64,000 nucleotides of DNA. It comes from Bursaphelenchus xylophilus (lineage: Eukaryota > Nematoda > Chromadorea > Rhabditida > Aphelenchoididae). Location of the stretch: the NCBI GenBank assembly GCA_904066235.2, contig CAJFCV020000005.1, positions 7,807,501 to 7,871,500 of the forward strand. The letters run 5' to 3'. The position numbers and the translations under genes are program-made. The notes beneath the pieces are model-generated. The model searched no databases. It saw only the letters and a list, made by a program, of their open reading frames with translations, and was not told the origin of the DNA. Numbering within the stretch: the first letter of the stretch is position 1; each line of letters begins with the position of its first letter. Positions 1-13,132 of this stretch are shown here, one piece after another.

Positions 1-227
1 AAAACTCACTTAGCTCTTTACGGATCATGTTTCTGCTGGATACTGTTTAAACTTTTGTGTTACAACGACAAATTGTAAAAAATTATTTTTCCGCAATACA
101 TAGACTTTTTTCGTTTTCTTTCGATTGTGTAATTTATTGGATTCCAATAAGGAAATTTTGACCATTGCATCCAGAATCTTTTCGAGGCTGCCAAGCAAAC
201 CTTAATGCGTTCTAAAACATGACGCCC
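1..227. other. Downstream of receptor copy 1, no gene seen
   Basis: AT-rich sequence 3' of the first chemoreceptor. It probably holds its 3' UTR. Nothing else is supported. Confidence 0.5.
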
Positions 228-1469
228 TTAAAAGGTAGGGGTGTGAGAAGTAACGAACGTCGCACCGACAGATCCCGATCGCTGAGCCACCCATCTTCCG
301 CACGTCAATATTCTTAGCTGTCCGGAAAATGCACGTCGATATTCGTCACTGTGAAATTGCGTAGCTTATCTACAAGCACTTACTTGAAAGCAAAATATAT
401 AAAGTAGTTTGCCGATATCCCTAAATTAATCAGCCATCCAATGTTCATATGGAAGAAGTACGAATCGGCATGACTTATATTGGGGTGCGTTCTTCCGTAG
501 ACTGTTGTGAACACTCCAACGAACAGCCAACCCACCAGAAGGGACAGCATTATAAAGCTCAGCGACTTGACCAATTTTTTAGTCGATACTTCTGCAGACT
601 TTTTTCTGACAACAATCCATAAGCTGGTATACACAATGATGCTCAAAAGGTATACAATTGCTTGAGAGACGTTGCAATAGTAGTGAGAGTCACCGACAAA
701 AATTTCGGCTATCATTGCAATTATGAGCCTGGAAAATAGAATATGCCATCGATGTTTCAAAGGCTGAACTTTCGTCTTACCGTTCTTTAAATTTTTCTAC
801 TTGGATATAACATTGATATAGTATTATAATACTGTAAACTGCTGGAGGTATCATGGTCAGAACGAGATACATGTTGGACTCCACCCTGCTGTATCTGAAA
901 ATTTCATTGGGGTTTGTTTGTAATGCTCACAATGAAGGGAAGGACACGCAGAACAACCGGTCGATTCCAATGGATAAGACCAAGAAAGCGCCGAAACACA
1001 TGTTGAACGCCGGAATAAGAAAAATGTAAAAAGCGGTCTCAATGGAAAGGAATGGATTTCCGGATAGGTAGCAGTAAGCAAAAACAAGGTGAGCTGCTTG
1101 GTGAAAGATGTCAGACAAGGCCGTGACGGCGATAATCGTATTGCAGGTTGAGCGTAGACGGCTGGAATACGCGGTAATTATTGCATCCTGTTTCTTGCCA
1201 ACAAACTTAGGCGCAAATAACTTTAAGTCTATAAGCTTTTATTTATTTTTTTTTGAACAAACCGTGGCAAGTTCCGTTTCGAAACGACTTGTAGACGTTG
1301 CCTCAACGTTTGGCCAACTATTCTACTCGGCATCTTTGCTATGACCTTACCGATTCCTTACGGAAGCCCAAACAATATTTGCGTTTCCAAATATCCCAAC
1401 GATTCCAAGGCCAATAGTAAGGAATATTCCCGGAAAAACAGCGGGGTTGTATGGATCTATTTGCTCCAT
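228..1469 (-). CDS. Srsx-type serpentine chemoreceptor GPCR (copy 1)
   Basis: Predicted seven-transmembrane chemoreceptor, 309 aa, in five exons: 1469-1351, 1161-931, 894-781, 728-384 and 348-228. Exon lengths sum to 310 codons in one frame. Seen: GIFGN in TM1, LRSTCN leading into TM2, SIGIDRL after TM3 (the DRY-equivalent of Srsx receptors), NYFIYF in TM7 and EYRRAF in the C-tail. The long exon 4 looks as if it stops at AAG-TAA, but CAA|GTAAGT is a consensus donor. A 35-bp intron joins it to a last exon carrying the conserved E-Y-R-x-x-F tail. Neighbour 2163-3858 is a paralog with the same five-exon layout and the same 119-, 231- and 345-bp exons, so this is a tandem duplication. The ligand is unknown. 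Assignment to Srsx rests on the motifs; family-level confidence is high. Confidence 0.85.
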
Positions 1470-2162
1470 AAGAAACTGTTTTCACTATTTCCACCTAGCC
1501 ACAATAAATGTTTTCAATTCGAGCACTGCAAGGTCTTTGAACATTTCAAAATGCTTGAGTTTCCCAACAAAAGAAGTGATGGATTAATGAAAGGAAGCAA
1601 TTTTCAAAACCTAATTTTGCAGGCGCAGTTACCCAAACCTGGTTATGCTATGGAAGTTACATTAATCTCGAGCATATGGTCAAAGGTGCCTCTGCAGCGC
1701 TCTCTATGGGTTGTAGCGTAGGGAGATAAGCCTAGAGTAGTCTCCTTGGTCTCCGTTGCGATGATTACGCCTAAAAAACGTCAACATCACTTACAATTAC
1801 TATAGGTTAAGTGTACAGTGCACTATTGAAACAACAAATAATTTAAATTCTGAAGGGATTCATTCACGGTAATTGGGGGTTTGATCTAACACGTAGGGGC
1901 TTCATCTAAAACGTACGGGGCTTGTTGCTGGATCATACAACTTGGATAAATTTTGTGGGTTCAGAATGAGGGGGGTTGTACTGGGTCATGGGGGGCTGAG
2001 CTGGACTGGGGGTTGTACTACCTTAGCGCCGAAACTGCTTGACATCACCTTGTTTTGGCTTATTGTATTTTTTTAGCCAATACAAACGTTCAGAAACACC
2101 AACGCTTTTATTAAAGCCAACAAATATATTGTATTTAATATGTATATAGAAACATTCATAAT
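1470..2162. other. Intergenic spacer between the two Srsx-type receptors
   Basis: No coding exon is supported. A G-rich stretch near 1880-2020 contains imperfect repeats around the string ACGTAGGGGCTTCATCTAAA. It should hold the promoter of copy 1 and the 3' end of copy 2. Confidence 0.5.
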
Positions 2163-3858
2163 TCACGAAGTAAATGTACGAGATGTGGCGAAAACTTTTG
2201 TGGAATTTACGTCCTTTTCCATCGGTTTCCATAGGCCACAAGTCAAAATTCCCAACTGTTCCGCGAAGGCTCTGCGATAGTCGTCGCTGAAAAGAGAGGT
2301 GAGACTTGGTGTTTTTATCGCGAATTATTTCGCTATTGCCGCCACTTACTTGAAATGAAAATAAATAAAATAGTTGGCCGCCATTCCAAGATTGATCAGC
2401 CATCCTAAATTCATATGGAAGAAGTAGGCATCAGAGGGGGTAACCACTTCATGCGTACTTCCATAACCCACTGTGAACGCTCCAACAAACAGCCAACCGA
2501 TGACCAATGTCAGCATTACAAAACTCAGCGACTTTATCAGCCGCTTCGACGCGGATCCGATTGCCTTTTCCTTCACAACAAACCATAACCAGGCGTATAC
2601 AATCAAGGTAACGAAGTAGATTACAGCTTGCGCTGAATGCCAGTAGGTGTGCGCTTTGCCAACAAAGATTTCAGCAACCATTGCGACAACTTGGCTGAAA
2701 GCACTTAGGTTAAAAAACTGTGACAAATGAAAGCTCGTTATGAGGCACCATACGAATTGTTTTGAAGTATTTCAATATGTTCAGGTGAATAAAATAAAAG
2801 TAGAGGGCATAACACAAGCTTACCGTTCATCCACCACCTCAATGTAACAGTAATACAAAATCCATAAGCTGTATGCGGTGGGAGGAACCATTGTGAAAAA
2901 GAGGTACAATGTTTTATTTGTTTGATTGTATCTGCAATCAGTCTTTTTTTATGAACCCGTCAAAAATATACAAACTACGCACATCGTATATTTTTTTAAA
3001 AGCTTCAATAATTAATCTTTTCTCAGGCTTACGTTGTGGGTAACAATACGCAGATCAACCGGTCGATTCCGATGGACAGCACTAAAAACGCACCAAAACA
3101 GATATTGAATGCAGACACTGCAAAAATGTGGAAACAAAAATCCATTCGCCGAAAAGGGTTTCCGCTGAGGTAGAAGTAGGCAAAAATTATGTGGGCTGAT
3201 TGATGAAAAACATCTGAGAGAGCTGTTGCAGCGATGATGAGATTACACGTCGAACGTAGGCGGCTGAAAACAAACACTGTACCAAAAACACTATCAAAAG
3301 AAATTCTATGAAGTGATTTAGCGATGCGAGCCCATTGAAATATCTAGTTATTCACAGAAAAAATCTTTGCACCTGTAAGATAATTTAAGCCGTTGAGGTA
3401 TAATACATATTACAGTATTCTGAATAAAAGGATTGCCCTGTGGCTTTGTTCACAAAAGATTTGAGTGTCCTTTTTGTACCAGCTTTGACAAAACCGTTAA
3501 CCTTCATTGTCATGGCTCACCATCTAATGCTTACGGTACATATCTTAAGGACGGATTGAAGTATTAAAACCTATAGCAAGGTATGTTTTCAAAGTTTTTT
3601 TCATATTTAAAAAAAATGTTAAGTGCACTTATAAAGTACGGAGCAAAAATTCAAATCAGAAAGTTCCCTTCGTGTTTGACGTGTGCAAGCTATTACATAG
3701 TGCAGAAAAGTATATCCAGTGTCAATTAAAAAAAATTACCTTTTCCTGACAGTAGCCCAAACAATGTTGCTGTTGCCAAAAATTCCAATCGCAGCCAAGC
3801 CAATCGTCAGCGCCACTCCTGGGAGTACCGACCACTTGTACGGGTCAAGTTTATCCAT
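2163..3858 (-). CDS. Srsx-type serpentine chemoreceptor GPCR (copy 2)
   Basis: Paralog of the receptor at 228-1469: 308 aa, exons 3858-3740, 3263-3033, 2931-2824, 2694-2350 and 2286-2163, totalling 309 codons in frame. Motifs seen: GIFGNSNIVWATVRKR at the TM1/loop 1 boundary, LRSTCN, FGAFLVLSIGIDRL after TM3, NYFIYF in TM7 and DYRRAFAEQL in the tail. As in copy 1, the tail exon lies past an apparent stop and is reached through CAA|GTAAGT. A TTCAG at 3864-3860 lies 1 nt before the ATG and may accept a trans-spliced leader. The two copies share exon phases and most motif residues but differ clearly elsewhere, so the duplication is not recent. Plasma membrane or ciliary sensory receptor by family; ligand unknown. 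Confidence 0.87.
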
Positions 3859-6539
3859 ACTGAACCAACTTAAGACGTGGGCAGTCGATGAAACACCATT
3901 GTGCTGAGAAAGTTATTGTGGCAGCTGGCCTTGAGTAAATGTTTTGCGGACAACGAGAGTAAAAGAATTTAAATACGGCAGCTGAAATATGCATAGAAAA
4001 AAGACTTAATTGGATAATGCCTGGAATGCAAAACTTTTGTTCGACAAAGTCCAGACACGTGAAGGCGTTCGTTCAGTGTTGCCCTAATAGTACAGGGCTC
4101 CACATCAATTATTCAAGCAGAGGTCAAAGGAGGTACATACGTCTGGAAATGGAATAAGAGATATCGTGAAAGGACTGAATACTTAACAAAAGGCAGTAAG
4201 TTACAAAACTGTAATCGTTTTTATCGTTAGAAACCTTAGGCTGAATTGTTTCATAAAGAACCAAAAGAATACCCTAGTAAACTATGAACTTTCCGTAACA
4301 TCATCATAAGACCTTCTTCGGAATCATTAAAGGGAAATATCTCTTTTGTACTTCCTTATACCATCATTACTCACAGACCAAAGATAAACAAATATCAAGG
4401 CGTAATTAGATTTGCGTGGGAGCAGAGAAAGTAATGTCAGCGAAGTGGCTAAATAACACGTTCAGGCTTGAAATATTTGACAGCTCGTAGAAGTCGCTAC
4501 AGAAAATCCAAGCTATTCTAGCAATCGTCATTAAGATATCTGCAAAGGAACATGCACGTTGAAGCGCCCCACTGCTTACAATCTTTTTGCAATGGATATG
4601 GTAACAAAGAGATCAAAAGTCCAAACTATCAGCGACCGCATGAGTAAAAAGGAATTAGATGTTCGAGCTCTGCTGCTAATGTATGTATAAATTACAAATT
4701 CCAAGTGAAGATATGAAACAAAAATGCAAAAAAGTTTTAATTATTTATAACTGATTAATGATTTCGATTACAAGAAGCAAAAATTGGAGAATCAAAAACG
4801 ATTTTATTTGTTGAATTGACTGCAAGTTTGTAACAAGTCACAACACCATAATACCTGAAATTAACTCCGGTGCCATAAAACCTGCCATAAAAGCAAACAT
4901 CTAAAAGAAACATTACTCCTTTGTCTGCCCCATTAGGGCTATTAGATTAACCTTTCTTTATGACGACCAGGCCAAGAAAATAAAGTCGTCAGGTTCTATA
5001 AAATTGCTTCGAACAAGTTTTAGTTTGTAGCTTTCACAATTGGTTAGGATTGGAGTTACGCCCTAAATGGTGTTCATAGAAGATGATGGAGTGTAAACTG
5101 TAGCTTAAGTGGCAAAAGTACAAAACTGTTTTGTACGGCCTTGAAGACGACATAGACGAAAATGCCACAGGCAAAGGTTACAGAGGTAATGTTATAATGA
5201 GTGCATAAATTAATATCTTATATAGCTAACTGTTGACGCAAACCGGCCCCGGGCGCCCAAACTAATCAGACATTTCTTCCTGGTGTACTGTGACCGCCTA
5301 ATTGCATGCTCGTTTGTACAGAACATTTCGCTTGGTGCGCGTTTTAGTGCTTCTCCTTGCAAGGGTACGCGATGGTAAGTAAGACTTTGGTGGTATTATT
5401 ACAAGAATCATCCGTTGATTAGCAACTAGCCGCTCTTTTAAGGAACAGACGAAATTACGCAGTTGTTCTGACGGTCTTCACAGAATCTCCTCTCCTCGCA
5501 TTTCGCCGTTGAAAAATATTATTCCCTTGCTACGGTCCCCGAGTTCCCTCCGTCTCGCAAGGTTTAATATTCTTTACAATTCCATTGAAAGCTATAGGGA
5601 CGAGCTCCGAAATACAACCAAGATATGAACTCTTACTTACAATTTGGAAATACTTGCGAGGGAATAGAGAAATGAGACAAGTTTGATAGCCCGCATATGG
5701 GCAAAAAATCAGTTGCCTGCAAATGTCCCAGGCGACATGCAAGCCAACCTGCAAAAATCTTGCCCAAAAAGTGAAAATCATATGAAAAATAAAACATGTT
5801 TTTGTGCTCGGTGTTTTTCTACAATATATCAGTTTATGAAATGTCTCATTTTTTACGTATTGCATTCTACAATATAGATGTATACTGTGGGCAGAGAACC
5901 AGAACCGCACGTATGTCTGTTGTCAGAGAAATATGAACATGGGATGCACCCAATCTTAGCTTCTAGCGCACAGCGTAAGGTATGATGATGTAGTTTGTAT
6001 ACGTGGAATGGCAATCTCTTATAGTCAAACAACCACTTTTTAGTTTAGTTACATTTATTGTGGCTAGCCAAATATACATCGACTTGTAAGCACTAGTTTT
6101 CATTTTTTCCTTTTTTCGACACCGAACGGCGGCAGAAAAAATGTTCGAAACGCTGTGTAGCGGTCCGCCAATTACCCCAGCCCAGTCCGTGTTATCATAT
6201 GTGCATATCATATATGACGCTACATCTTTCAGACACCGCTGAGTCAGGGATTGAACTTCTGTTTGGCAAATATAGAATCGCTCGATTAATATCATCATGA
6301 AACAAGAGTATTGAAAAACAAAACCTTTGAATCTCAAGCCCTATCGCCCACAGCACCATTAATTTTATTTCCGAGGCTGTACGCATTATACACAAACAAT
6401 TTCTGGAATTAATAAATTACGTTAAACTTTGACAGTAGAATTCTATGAAACAAAAGGTCTAAATAAGACTTCTTGAATGACAATCAAAGATCCAAACATT
6501 AAATATAACACACAAGTAATGATAATAGTAAAACGCGAT
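3859..6539. other. Gene-poor spacer
   Basis: About 2.7 kb. Open frames near 5530-6395 overlap in several frames, have no splice-linked partners and resemble no family I know. No convincing gene or repeat was found. Confidence 0.5.
3860..3864 (-). promoter_or_regulatory. Possible spliced-leader acceptor of receptor copy 2
   Basis: Minus-strand TTCAG ends one base before the start codon at 3858. No upstream coding exon is needed for the receptor, so it is either an SL trans-splice site or chance. The position fits nematode SL acceptors. Confidence 0.4.
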
Positions 6540-8229
6540 TTACAGCCAGCTCTTTGTGAGCATCTGGAAATGAACCGCCGGTGTGTCGTTTTTCTCCACA
6601 ATTAAGTTCTTTCCGTCCAGCCCTTCCACTTGACAGTGAGATGTGTGCGAATGCTCGATTTGCAACGAGCTCAGAATCGATCTTCTCATTGTATCGTGGA
6701 ACCAAATGTGAACTAACGGCGTCAACGTTGCCGTTACCGCACAGGTTGGAGGGATGATGAGCAACATCGCTTCCATAAACTCGCTGGTGAATGCAGACCA
6801 AACAGCGCCGGTGAGGACGAACCCGTAAAATGTCTGCCTTAAAATAGACACATTCGACGCTAATCGTATGAGGTCAAATTTTAGGCAGAATTGAAATTAA
6901 CTGCCAAAAAAAGAAAACAACTTACGTAACAGAAGTTAGAAATGCCACAGGCATCAATTGCTTTCCAGTTCTCACATTTTCCGCCAATTGATACCTCAGC
7001 GACAAGGAGTGATGGTTCAAATCCATACCGCGCTCATATCGATACTGGTTGTATTTGTAGAGCCCGATAAATATCTAAACCACAAATGTCGAATGAACCG
7101 GTTGCGCTTACTAATACTGAAATGATGTTGACCGCTCCGCCGGCGCCGTAGTACAACACTAACCAGTATTTGTTACCCTCGGCTTCTGGCCGTAACTTGG
7201 CTAGGTGCCCGGTAAGATCAAAGTTCCTGAGGATATCTTCCGTGTAGAATGCGGCAAGAGCGTTGAGAATCCACTGAAAGGACAGCTTATTACACGCCTA
7301 ATATGTAGTAAAACTTTCTTAGAATCAATCTCTCTTACCGACAGGGAAACAAAACTCAGTGCGTAGAACATATACCATGGCCGTCCCAACGTTTCATAGC
7401 GTCGGCTACTGAAGCTGGCAACAATTCGCTCCCCGACCAAAGGGACCACCATAAAAGTATTTACATTCAACGCTGTATCCCGCATTACATCGATGAAAGA
7501 CTTTGCATTGGCCATATCATAAGGTAAATGGTCAATAATGTTGTCGCTAAGGAGTGCTGATAGCTGGGCGACGATCAGAGATAGTGCGTTTAGTGCCTGA
7601 AAAAGATTAAAGTTTTTCGGTTATTTTGAGTTGAAGTGCAAGTACGGCCCATGGTGCTAGTACAGAGTTTGGATTTTTATAAGACCTAGGGCAAATTTGC
7701 AAGAGAAAAACTAGAGCCCTAGCAAGAGTCTGGTTCGAGGGTCGTTTAAAACCTCGGCTTGCCCTGTAGTTCGCCTGCAAGGCATGTGTCTTAAGAATGT
7801 GAGTGTTGCGCTTTAACCACTTCTTTTGATAGTTCTTGACCAAATTTTTCTCCCTTGAACTCTCCATGACCCTGCAGCCAACACCTTAATTTTCCACGCA
7901 AAGGAACAAAAACACAAATATGTATCCAATTTCAAGCGCAATGAGACGCGGGAAACGGCCTAATTCAACCCCAACGTGTGAAAAACATTATCCATTACCG
8001 GAAGAACGGCGGTTCCATCCAAAAAACGGAACTCAGAATTCAAATAAAACTCCAAAAAATCAGCATCAATACTATAACAAAAGATTCCGCTTACCAAAAT
8101 AATCCTCATATTCAGATGGAAATACTCTCTGCGCAGCATGTTAATAAAGATTAGGTTGAAAAACACTGCGCCAACATTGAAAATAAACTGAATTGCCTCG
8201 GAGAGACCGGCTTTCCAACTCAACATCAT
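6540..8229 (-). CDS. Sra/Srab/Sre-superfamily chemoreceptor GPCR
   Basis: Predicted 333-aa seven-transmembrane receptor in five exons: 8229-8095, 7596-7339, 7273-7112, 7074-6926 and 6837-6540; lengths sum to 334 codons. TM1 is near residues 10-30. Exon 2 holds E-R-I-V-A-S followed by R-R-Y-E, the ERxxA...YE signature of the Sra superfamily. Exon 4 holds LSLRYQLAENVRT, matching the L-S-x-R-Y-Q-x-x-E-N motif of Srab/Sre/Srb loops. The last exon encodes TM6-7 with LLIIPPTCAVTATLTPLVHI and a basic tail. Intron 3 is only 37 bp, with a nearby alternative donor (GTATTA) 6 nt upstream. Intron 1 (about 500 bp) is the longest. A TTTTCAG ending 2 nt before the ATG suggests trans-splicing. The exact class (srab, sre, srb) is not settled. 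Confidence 0.8.
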
Positions 8230-8231
8230 CC

Positions 8232-8238
8232 CTGAAAA
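8232..8238 (-). promoter_or_regulatory. Possible spliced-leader acceptor
   Basis: Minus-strand TTTTCAG followed by GG and the ATG at 8229. It could instead be the acceptor of an undetected 5' exon, but the receptor is already full-length. Confidence 0.4.
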
Positions 8239-9752
8239 TGAATGAAACTAATATTTAAATCGTATAGATGCACAGTGCAAAAATTCGCGCGATTAAATAA
8301 CCAAAGACGGTCAATTGTGTAACACTTGAAAGCTAACTACAAGTTGCAAAAGATTTTTTAAAGGATAAGTTGACTTAAAGCTTATCAATGCAAGATTGCA
8401 ATACAATAAACAGCATAAAAAATCAGAGAAAAGTAAAAACAGGATATCTCAATTTTTGAGTTGTAATCAATAAGACTTCCGGCCTTATGCCGATTATTCA
8501 TGATAAAAATTATAGTCATCACAAACAGAGTTGCAGCCCTCCGAATTTCTTCAAAATTCCTGCAAATTAGAACGGCAACGGCCGAGGGTATTAGCCATCT
8601 CTTCGCAGGGAGAGCCAAGGTATTCAACAATCATTTCGTAAGAGAGACAATGGATCTCGAGGGGAGACGGTACAAGAAATATGTGCTTCGGCCATGCCTC
8701 AATTTGCACAAAATAAAGTAAGTTGTTCTTAAATCTCTACACCAGACGTCAAAGGCCTCTTTGTATCCATTTCTGACCTACAAACCCCTATCTCGTCCGA
8801 GGGTTCAAACTAAAAATTTCGCCGACGTCCTAAATACTTTGATCTTAATTTACGTCAGGTTAATTTATGGGTTTAATAAGAATCCGGCCAAACCATCCTT
8901 ACGGAAGGGAACCTCTGAGAAAAATCCCCAAACATTTCTTTTATAAACATTACTGTGGGAATTTCAATGCGATGACAATAATGTTTTCTCAGCCCCTCAA
9001 GCTGTCGATTACAATTTCAACCAATGTCCTCTGGCTATAAATAATAGCCAAAGAGAAGGTCATATATACATATTACAAGGATTTGTAGTGCATGGGAACA
9101 GAACCAAGACGATAAAGGAAATCAGTCACACACCCTCCGAAAAAAAATTGTACTAAACTTTGACGTAGAGATTCTTGAGTAGCACAATTTATAACACAAG
9201 CACGGTGAGTTGATGTCTTTACAAATTAAAAGCAATAAGAAGATTAAAAGGCTCAAAATTTGGTTGTAGTCGTTTTGCATAAAAGTTTGCTTTTTCTGTG
9301 CAGAAACGATCAAAATTTTTAACTATAAGTTAAACGTTGGCAAAAATCAACCACTTTTTGCGCAAAGACTGCCTCATCTACTTTGGTAAAAACTTTGTTA
9401 TCGCAAATGATTCCCATTTTGAGGAAGTAATGACAAATTACATACATCAGCATTACGATTCAATTACATCAAAGTTCAAATTAACGAAAGACAAATTCGA
9501 TTTTAAAAGAAACAACTAAATCAGGCACAATACATGTTAGTATTGTTGCACTTTTCGTATAAATTATCTTTTTGCATTTACTAATTCAAAAAGTGATGAA
9601 CATGCCCTAACCTATTTCGGAAACTACTTTAGCACAAAAACCAATTACTCAGATCCACCCACATTGTCAGAGGGTAAATTAATTATTCATTGGCAACATT
9701 TTGCATTCAATTCCTGTTTCTTCGTCAACAAAAAAAAACAACTAAACCGGTA
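8239..9752. other. Upstream region of the Sra-type receptor, no gene seen
   Basis: Contains an 81-codon minus frame at 8385-8630 with no splice partner or family likeness. Otherwise AT-rich sequence with no recognisable feature. Confidence 0.45.
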
Positions 9753-9754
9753 TA

Positions 9755-10676
9755 CAGGGTCTTTCAAGAAACGTGAAGGAAAGTAGGAGGCTATAACTTT
9801 CGGTGGAGGCGGCGCAGAGAGCTCGTTTTCGGAATATGTATTTTTAGACGACATTATTTTTTGCCTACGAAATAACAAGCTTTTAGAGTGCAAACTGAGG
9901 TCGCTACGACCTTCTGAAGTAGAGGCATCTCTACCCCGAAAACCAGGTTTTTTCGGTTGAAAATGATCGAGAAATTTCGGTCTTTTTCGGTTGAAAATCA
10001 CCAAGAAATGTCGGATTTTTTCAGGGGTTTTGATAGAGTTGACGTTGAAAAAAGGGAAGGATGTTGCCAACACGTTGGAAATTAAGCAAATGTTCGGCTA
10101 GCCTCAACTTGGGGCAGATTTCGAGTTTATTTTTCAGTATCTTCCGCGAAGAAGCGTGACATCATTTAGGGATTTGAGGAACCTGGAATCGGCTAGCCAA
10201 GGCACCAGAATGGCTGTGAAGTCTTATAAAAACTAGTCAAAGGGTGTAATGGGCGTCAAAGGGCAGCAATGACAACCAAACTTTTAAACTGCTAGCAAAA
10301 ACTGGCTAGCCAAAGTGTCAGAATAAAGAGTAGCCGAATATTTGCTTAATTTCCAACGTGTTGGCAACATCCTTCCCTTTTTTCAACGTCAACTCTATCG
10401 AAACCCCCGAAAAAATCCGACATTTCTTGATGATTTTCAACCGAAAAAGACCGAAATTTCACGATCATTTTCAACCGAAAAAACCTGGTTTTCGGGGTAG
10501 AGATGCCTCTACTTCAGAAGGTCGTAGCGACCTCAGTTTGCACTCTAAAAGCTTGTTATTTCGTAGGCAAAAAATAATGTTGCTTAAAAATACATATTCC
10601 AAAAACGAGCTCTCTGCGCCGCCTCCACCGAAAGTTATAGCCTCCTACTTTCCTTCACGTTTCTTGAAAGACCCTG
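9755..10676. mobile_element. TA-flanked foldback (Tc1/mariner-type MITE)
   Basis: A 922-bp palindromic element. Left arm 9755-10100 and right arm 10331-10676 are each 346 bp and near-identical reverse complements. Ends are CAGGGTCTTTCAAG and CTTGAAAGACCCTG, flanked on both sides by TA (9753-9754 and 10677-10678), the target preference of Tc1/mariner elements. The 230-bp centre has no transposase. Both arms are open in the same frame, giving mirror-image products of about 100 codons; this follows from arm identity and is not evidence of a gene. Non-autonomous. Confidence 0.85.
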
Positions 10677-10678
10677 TA

Positions 10679-13132
10679 TTTCTGTCCAAATTTGTCTTGA
10701 ATGGAAAGACATTTGACGTCTTACGAGGAAGAATCCCATGGAAATTGCAATGTGATCCTTGCAACCATCTTAAAGGTCATTAACGTGTCTCCAAGATACA
10801 GTACACGTTTTCCGTAAACATAAAATGCAGATGACGTGGATTTAAAAAAATTTTGGGATCTCCCGGTGTATAATAAAAAAGGGCAAGCGCCATGATTATA
10901 AACATCAAGAAACAGGAAAATAATGATGATTTCTGTAGTGTGGTGCCAATTTTGTGCGACAAAAATGCATTAACTAAACATTATTTAATGTGTGAGACCA
11001 CGTGAAGCTCGAATACGGACAATATAATGGTTGCATAAAGAACATACTATGTAAATGCCAACTCCGGATCAAAGTCGCGAAATTGACGGACAACCCGGTT
11101 TTACCAAAAATATTGCCTAAATAGGCGGTGAAAAAGCATAAGACAGCGCAGAATTTGTCAGAAAAATTTATCAAAGAAGTCTAAATCCGGATACAAGTAG
11201 GGCATGAATTGGATTTAAAACAATATAAAAGAGGCTCACGGAATGTTCGATTTGAAGGAAACGGAATATCTGAAGTGCATGGAGTACGAGGCTCCTCAGA
11301 TTTCCATAATACATGATACCAATTGGGACCACTTTTTCAGTGAGCGCCTTCGACATGACAACCAACTCGGCATTAAAAAACAAAGGATTTCCGTTCAGGA
11401 CTCGTAAAGCAACATAGCGTTGTTTTTCGTTTTCCTTTTCTTGCCATTTTATATTGTTTTTCGTCGGCAAAAATCGTTGAATATTTCAACAGCGCCTGTG
11501 AACTCCTAATCAATTAACATCGTACCAGACAGGCACGGTAACAAAGTCTAAACAAACCTTGAAAAAAACCTATGAAAATCGCTACAACAAACGCGTTGGT
11601 CTAACAAATGTAACCTTACAATCTCATGCCGAAGCCACCCCCAGAACAAACAAATAATACATACCAAAAAACGCAAAACGGTCTCAGTTGAGTAACAACA
11701 AAGACAGAACATCTAGACCACTAGAACACTTAGAAGGTAAACTATGCGTATTTGCAGGTTCCCAAATCAAATTAGGCTTCTAGGCGTTGATATTGACACA
11801 GTGTTAAAAATTTTTTCACCGAGTTTTCAAAAAACCTTAATCGAAAATTTTCGAACATTTGATCTTTTCGTCTACAAATCAAGACTAAAAATATCTTTTT
11901 TTAATGTAAAATACCCATTTCGACTAACAATAAAGAATTTCCCTTTCTGGCCGAAATTGCGGCCCTTACAAATGACCCACAGCCATTTATTACACCACGC
12001 AAAAACAACGAATGGCGGCTATTTGTTTGATAAATTCATAACATAATGACATGTTTTTGGATGTCTGAGTTTTTGTTGTTACGATGATATGAAGGATGAA
12101 CGGTGTACTAGAGTACTACCCGCGCTCAAACGTTTGGACAATTTTTGGAACGTGCGAAAGTGCGGGATTTTGAAGACGCCAACGCAAATTCGGGTTTGTC
12201 ACGCGCGAATATGAACGTCGCTAGTGCAAAAAAGGGAAATTGCGATGACAGATGCAAAAAATCCAATTTCCCACCTTTGCCAAGCTATCAACCGTAACCT
12301 CTTCTAAAATCTCAAAGCCGCGTTGATAGCAAATTGCAACCTATATAAATCATCTTCAAATGCTATGCAGTGTCATTGCATTTCCGCCCCATATTTCCTC
12401 CCTCTTTCCTTTCCTCCTCCGATTTCCGTTCCTGGTGCCATAAAAATCCCTCGTCTAGAAATTTGATAGCACCCGCCCATATTGATTATTCCACTCAAAC
12501 TAATAACGTCCGAGTGTTTACAGGCGTGCAAATTTGCCAGAGGGATTCGTAGTGTTGATGCAAATATTGAGAGGATTTTCACTACTTTGTAGTCCACGTT
12601 CGGCCATTGATAGTTTGCACAAAAGATATTTTTATATAGCGAAGAAAGTAACGGCAACAAAGCCTTTTGTGGTCGAAAATATTATAAATAGTATCGACAA
12701 TAAAAAGGCATGCGCTTAGCTTAACCTCATTCTTAATGTTGCAAATTTGTAGTATGACGGGGCATGGAGGGGGTTGGCGATCAGTGAGAGAGAGGTGGGA
12801 CACTCGAAAAGCAGATTTTGACGAATACCGGTATCAATTTGCTAAAAAAAACTAAAAACTAAAAACTATAAGCGGCTGCCATTTTGATCAGACTTGGCGC
12901 AAGTTCAGACTCATCTATGTATTACATGCGAGATTTCACTGGCGTCTTTTATAAAAAACCGTGATTTTTGGTCTAAAGGCTGATCAAACTTCGAATTGAA
13001 AAAGTCATTGCCATCCTTACTGTGCCATATTACACGAGCATATAAGATGAACTTTCTATGCCATCAGCGTCAATGGGATAATGCCCATGATTTTTTATTT
13101 TGGATTACCACCAACACAATAATTTGATTTTT
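10679..13132. other. Gene-poor spacer with a decayed repeat
   Basis: No supported gene. Around 11170-11520 the sequence CGGCAAAAATCGTTGAATAT and what follows resemble the interior of the TTA-flanked element at 25426-25874, suggesting an old relative. A repeated AAAAACTAAAAACT tract lies near 12845. Confidence 0.4.

Noticed and set aside
8385..8721. Minus and plus frames upstream of the Sra-type receptor
   Set aside because: No linked exon, no motif; the receptor is already complete and has an acceptor at its ATG.
9687..10783. Two mirrored frames of 128 and 141 codons
   Set aside because: Mirror products of the two 346-bp arms of a TA-flanked foldback; no protein motif.
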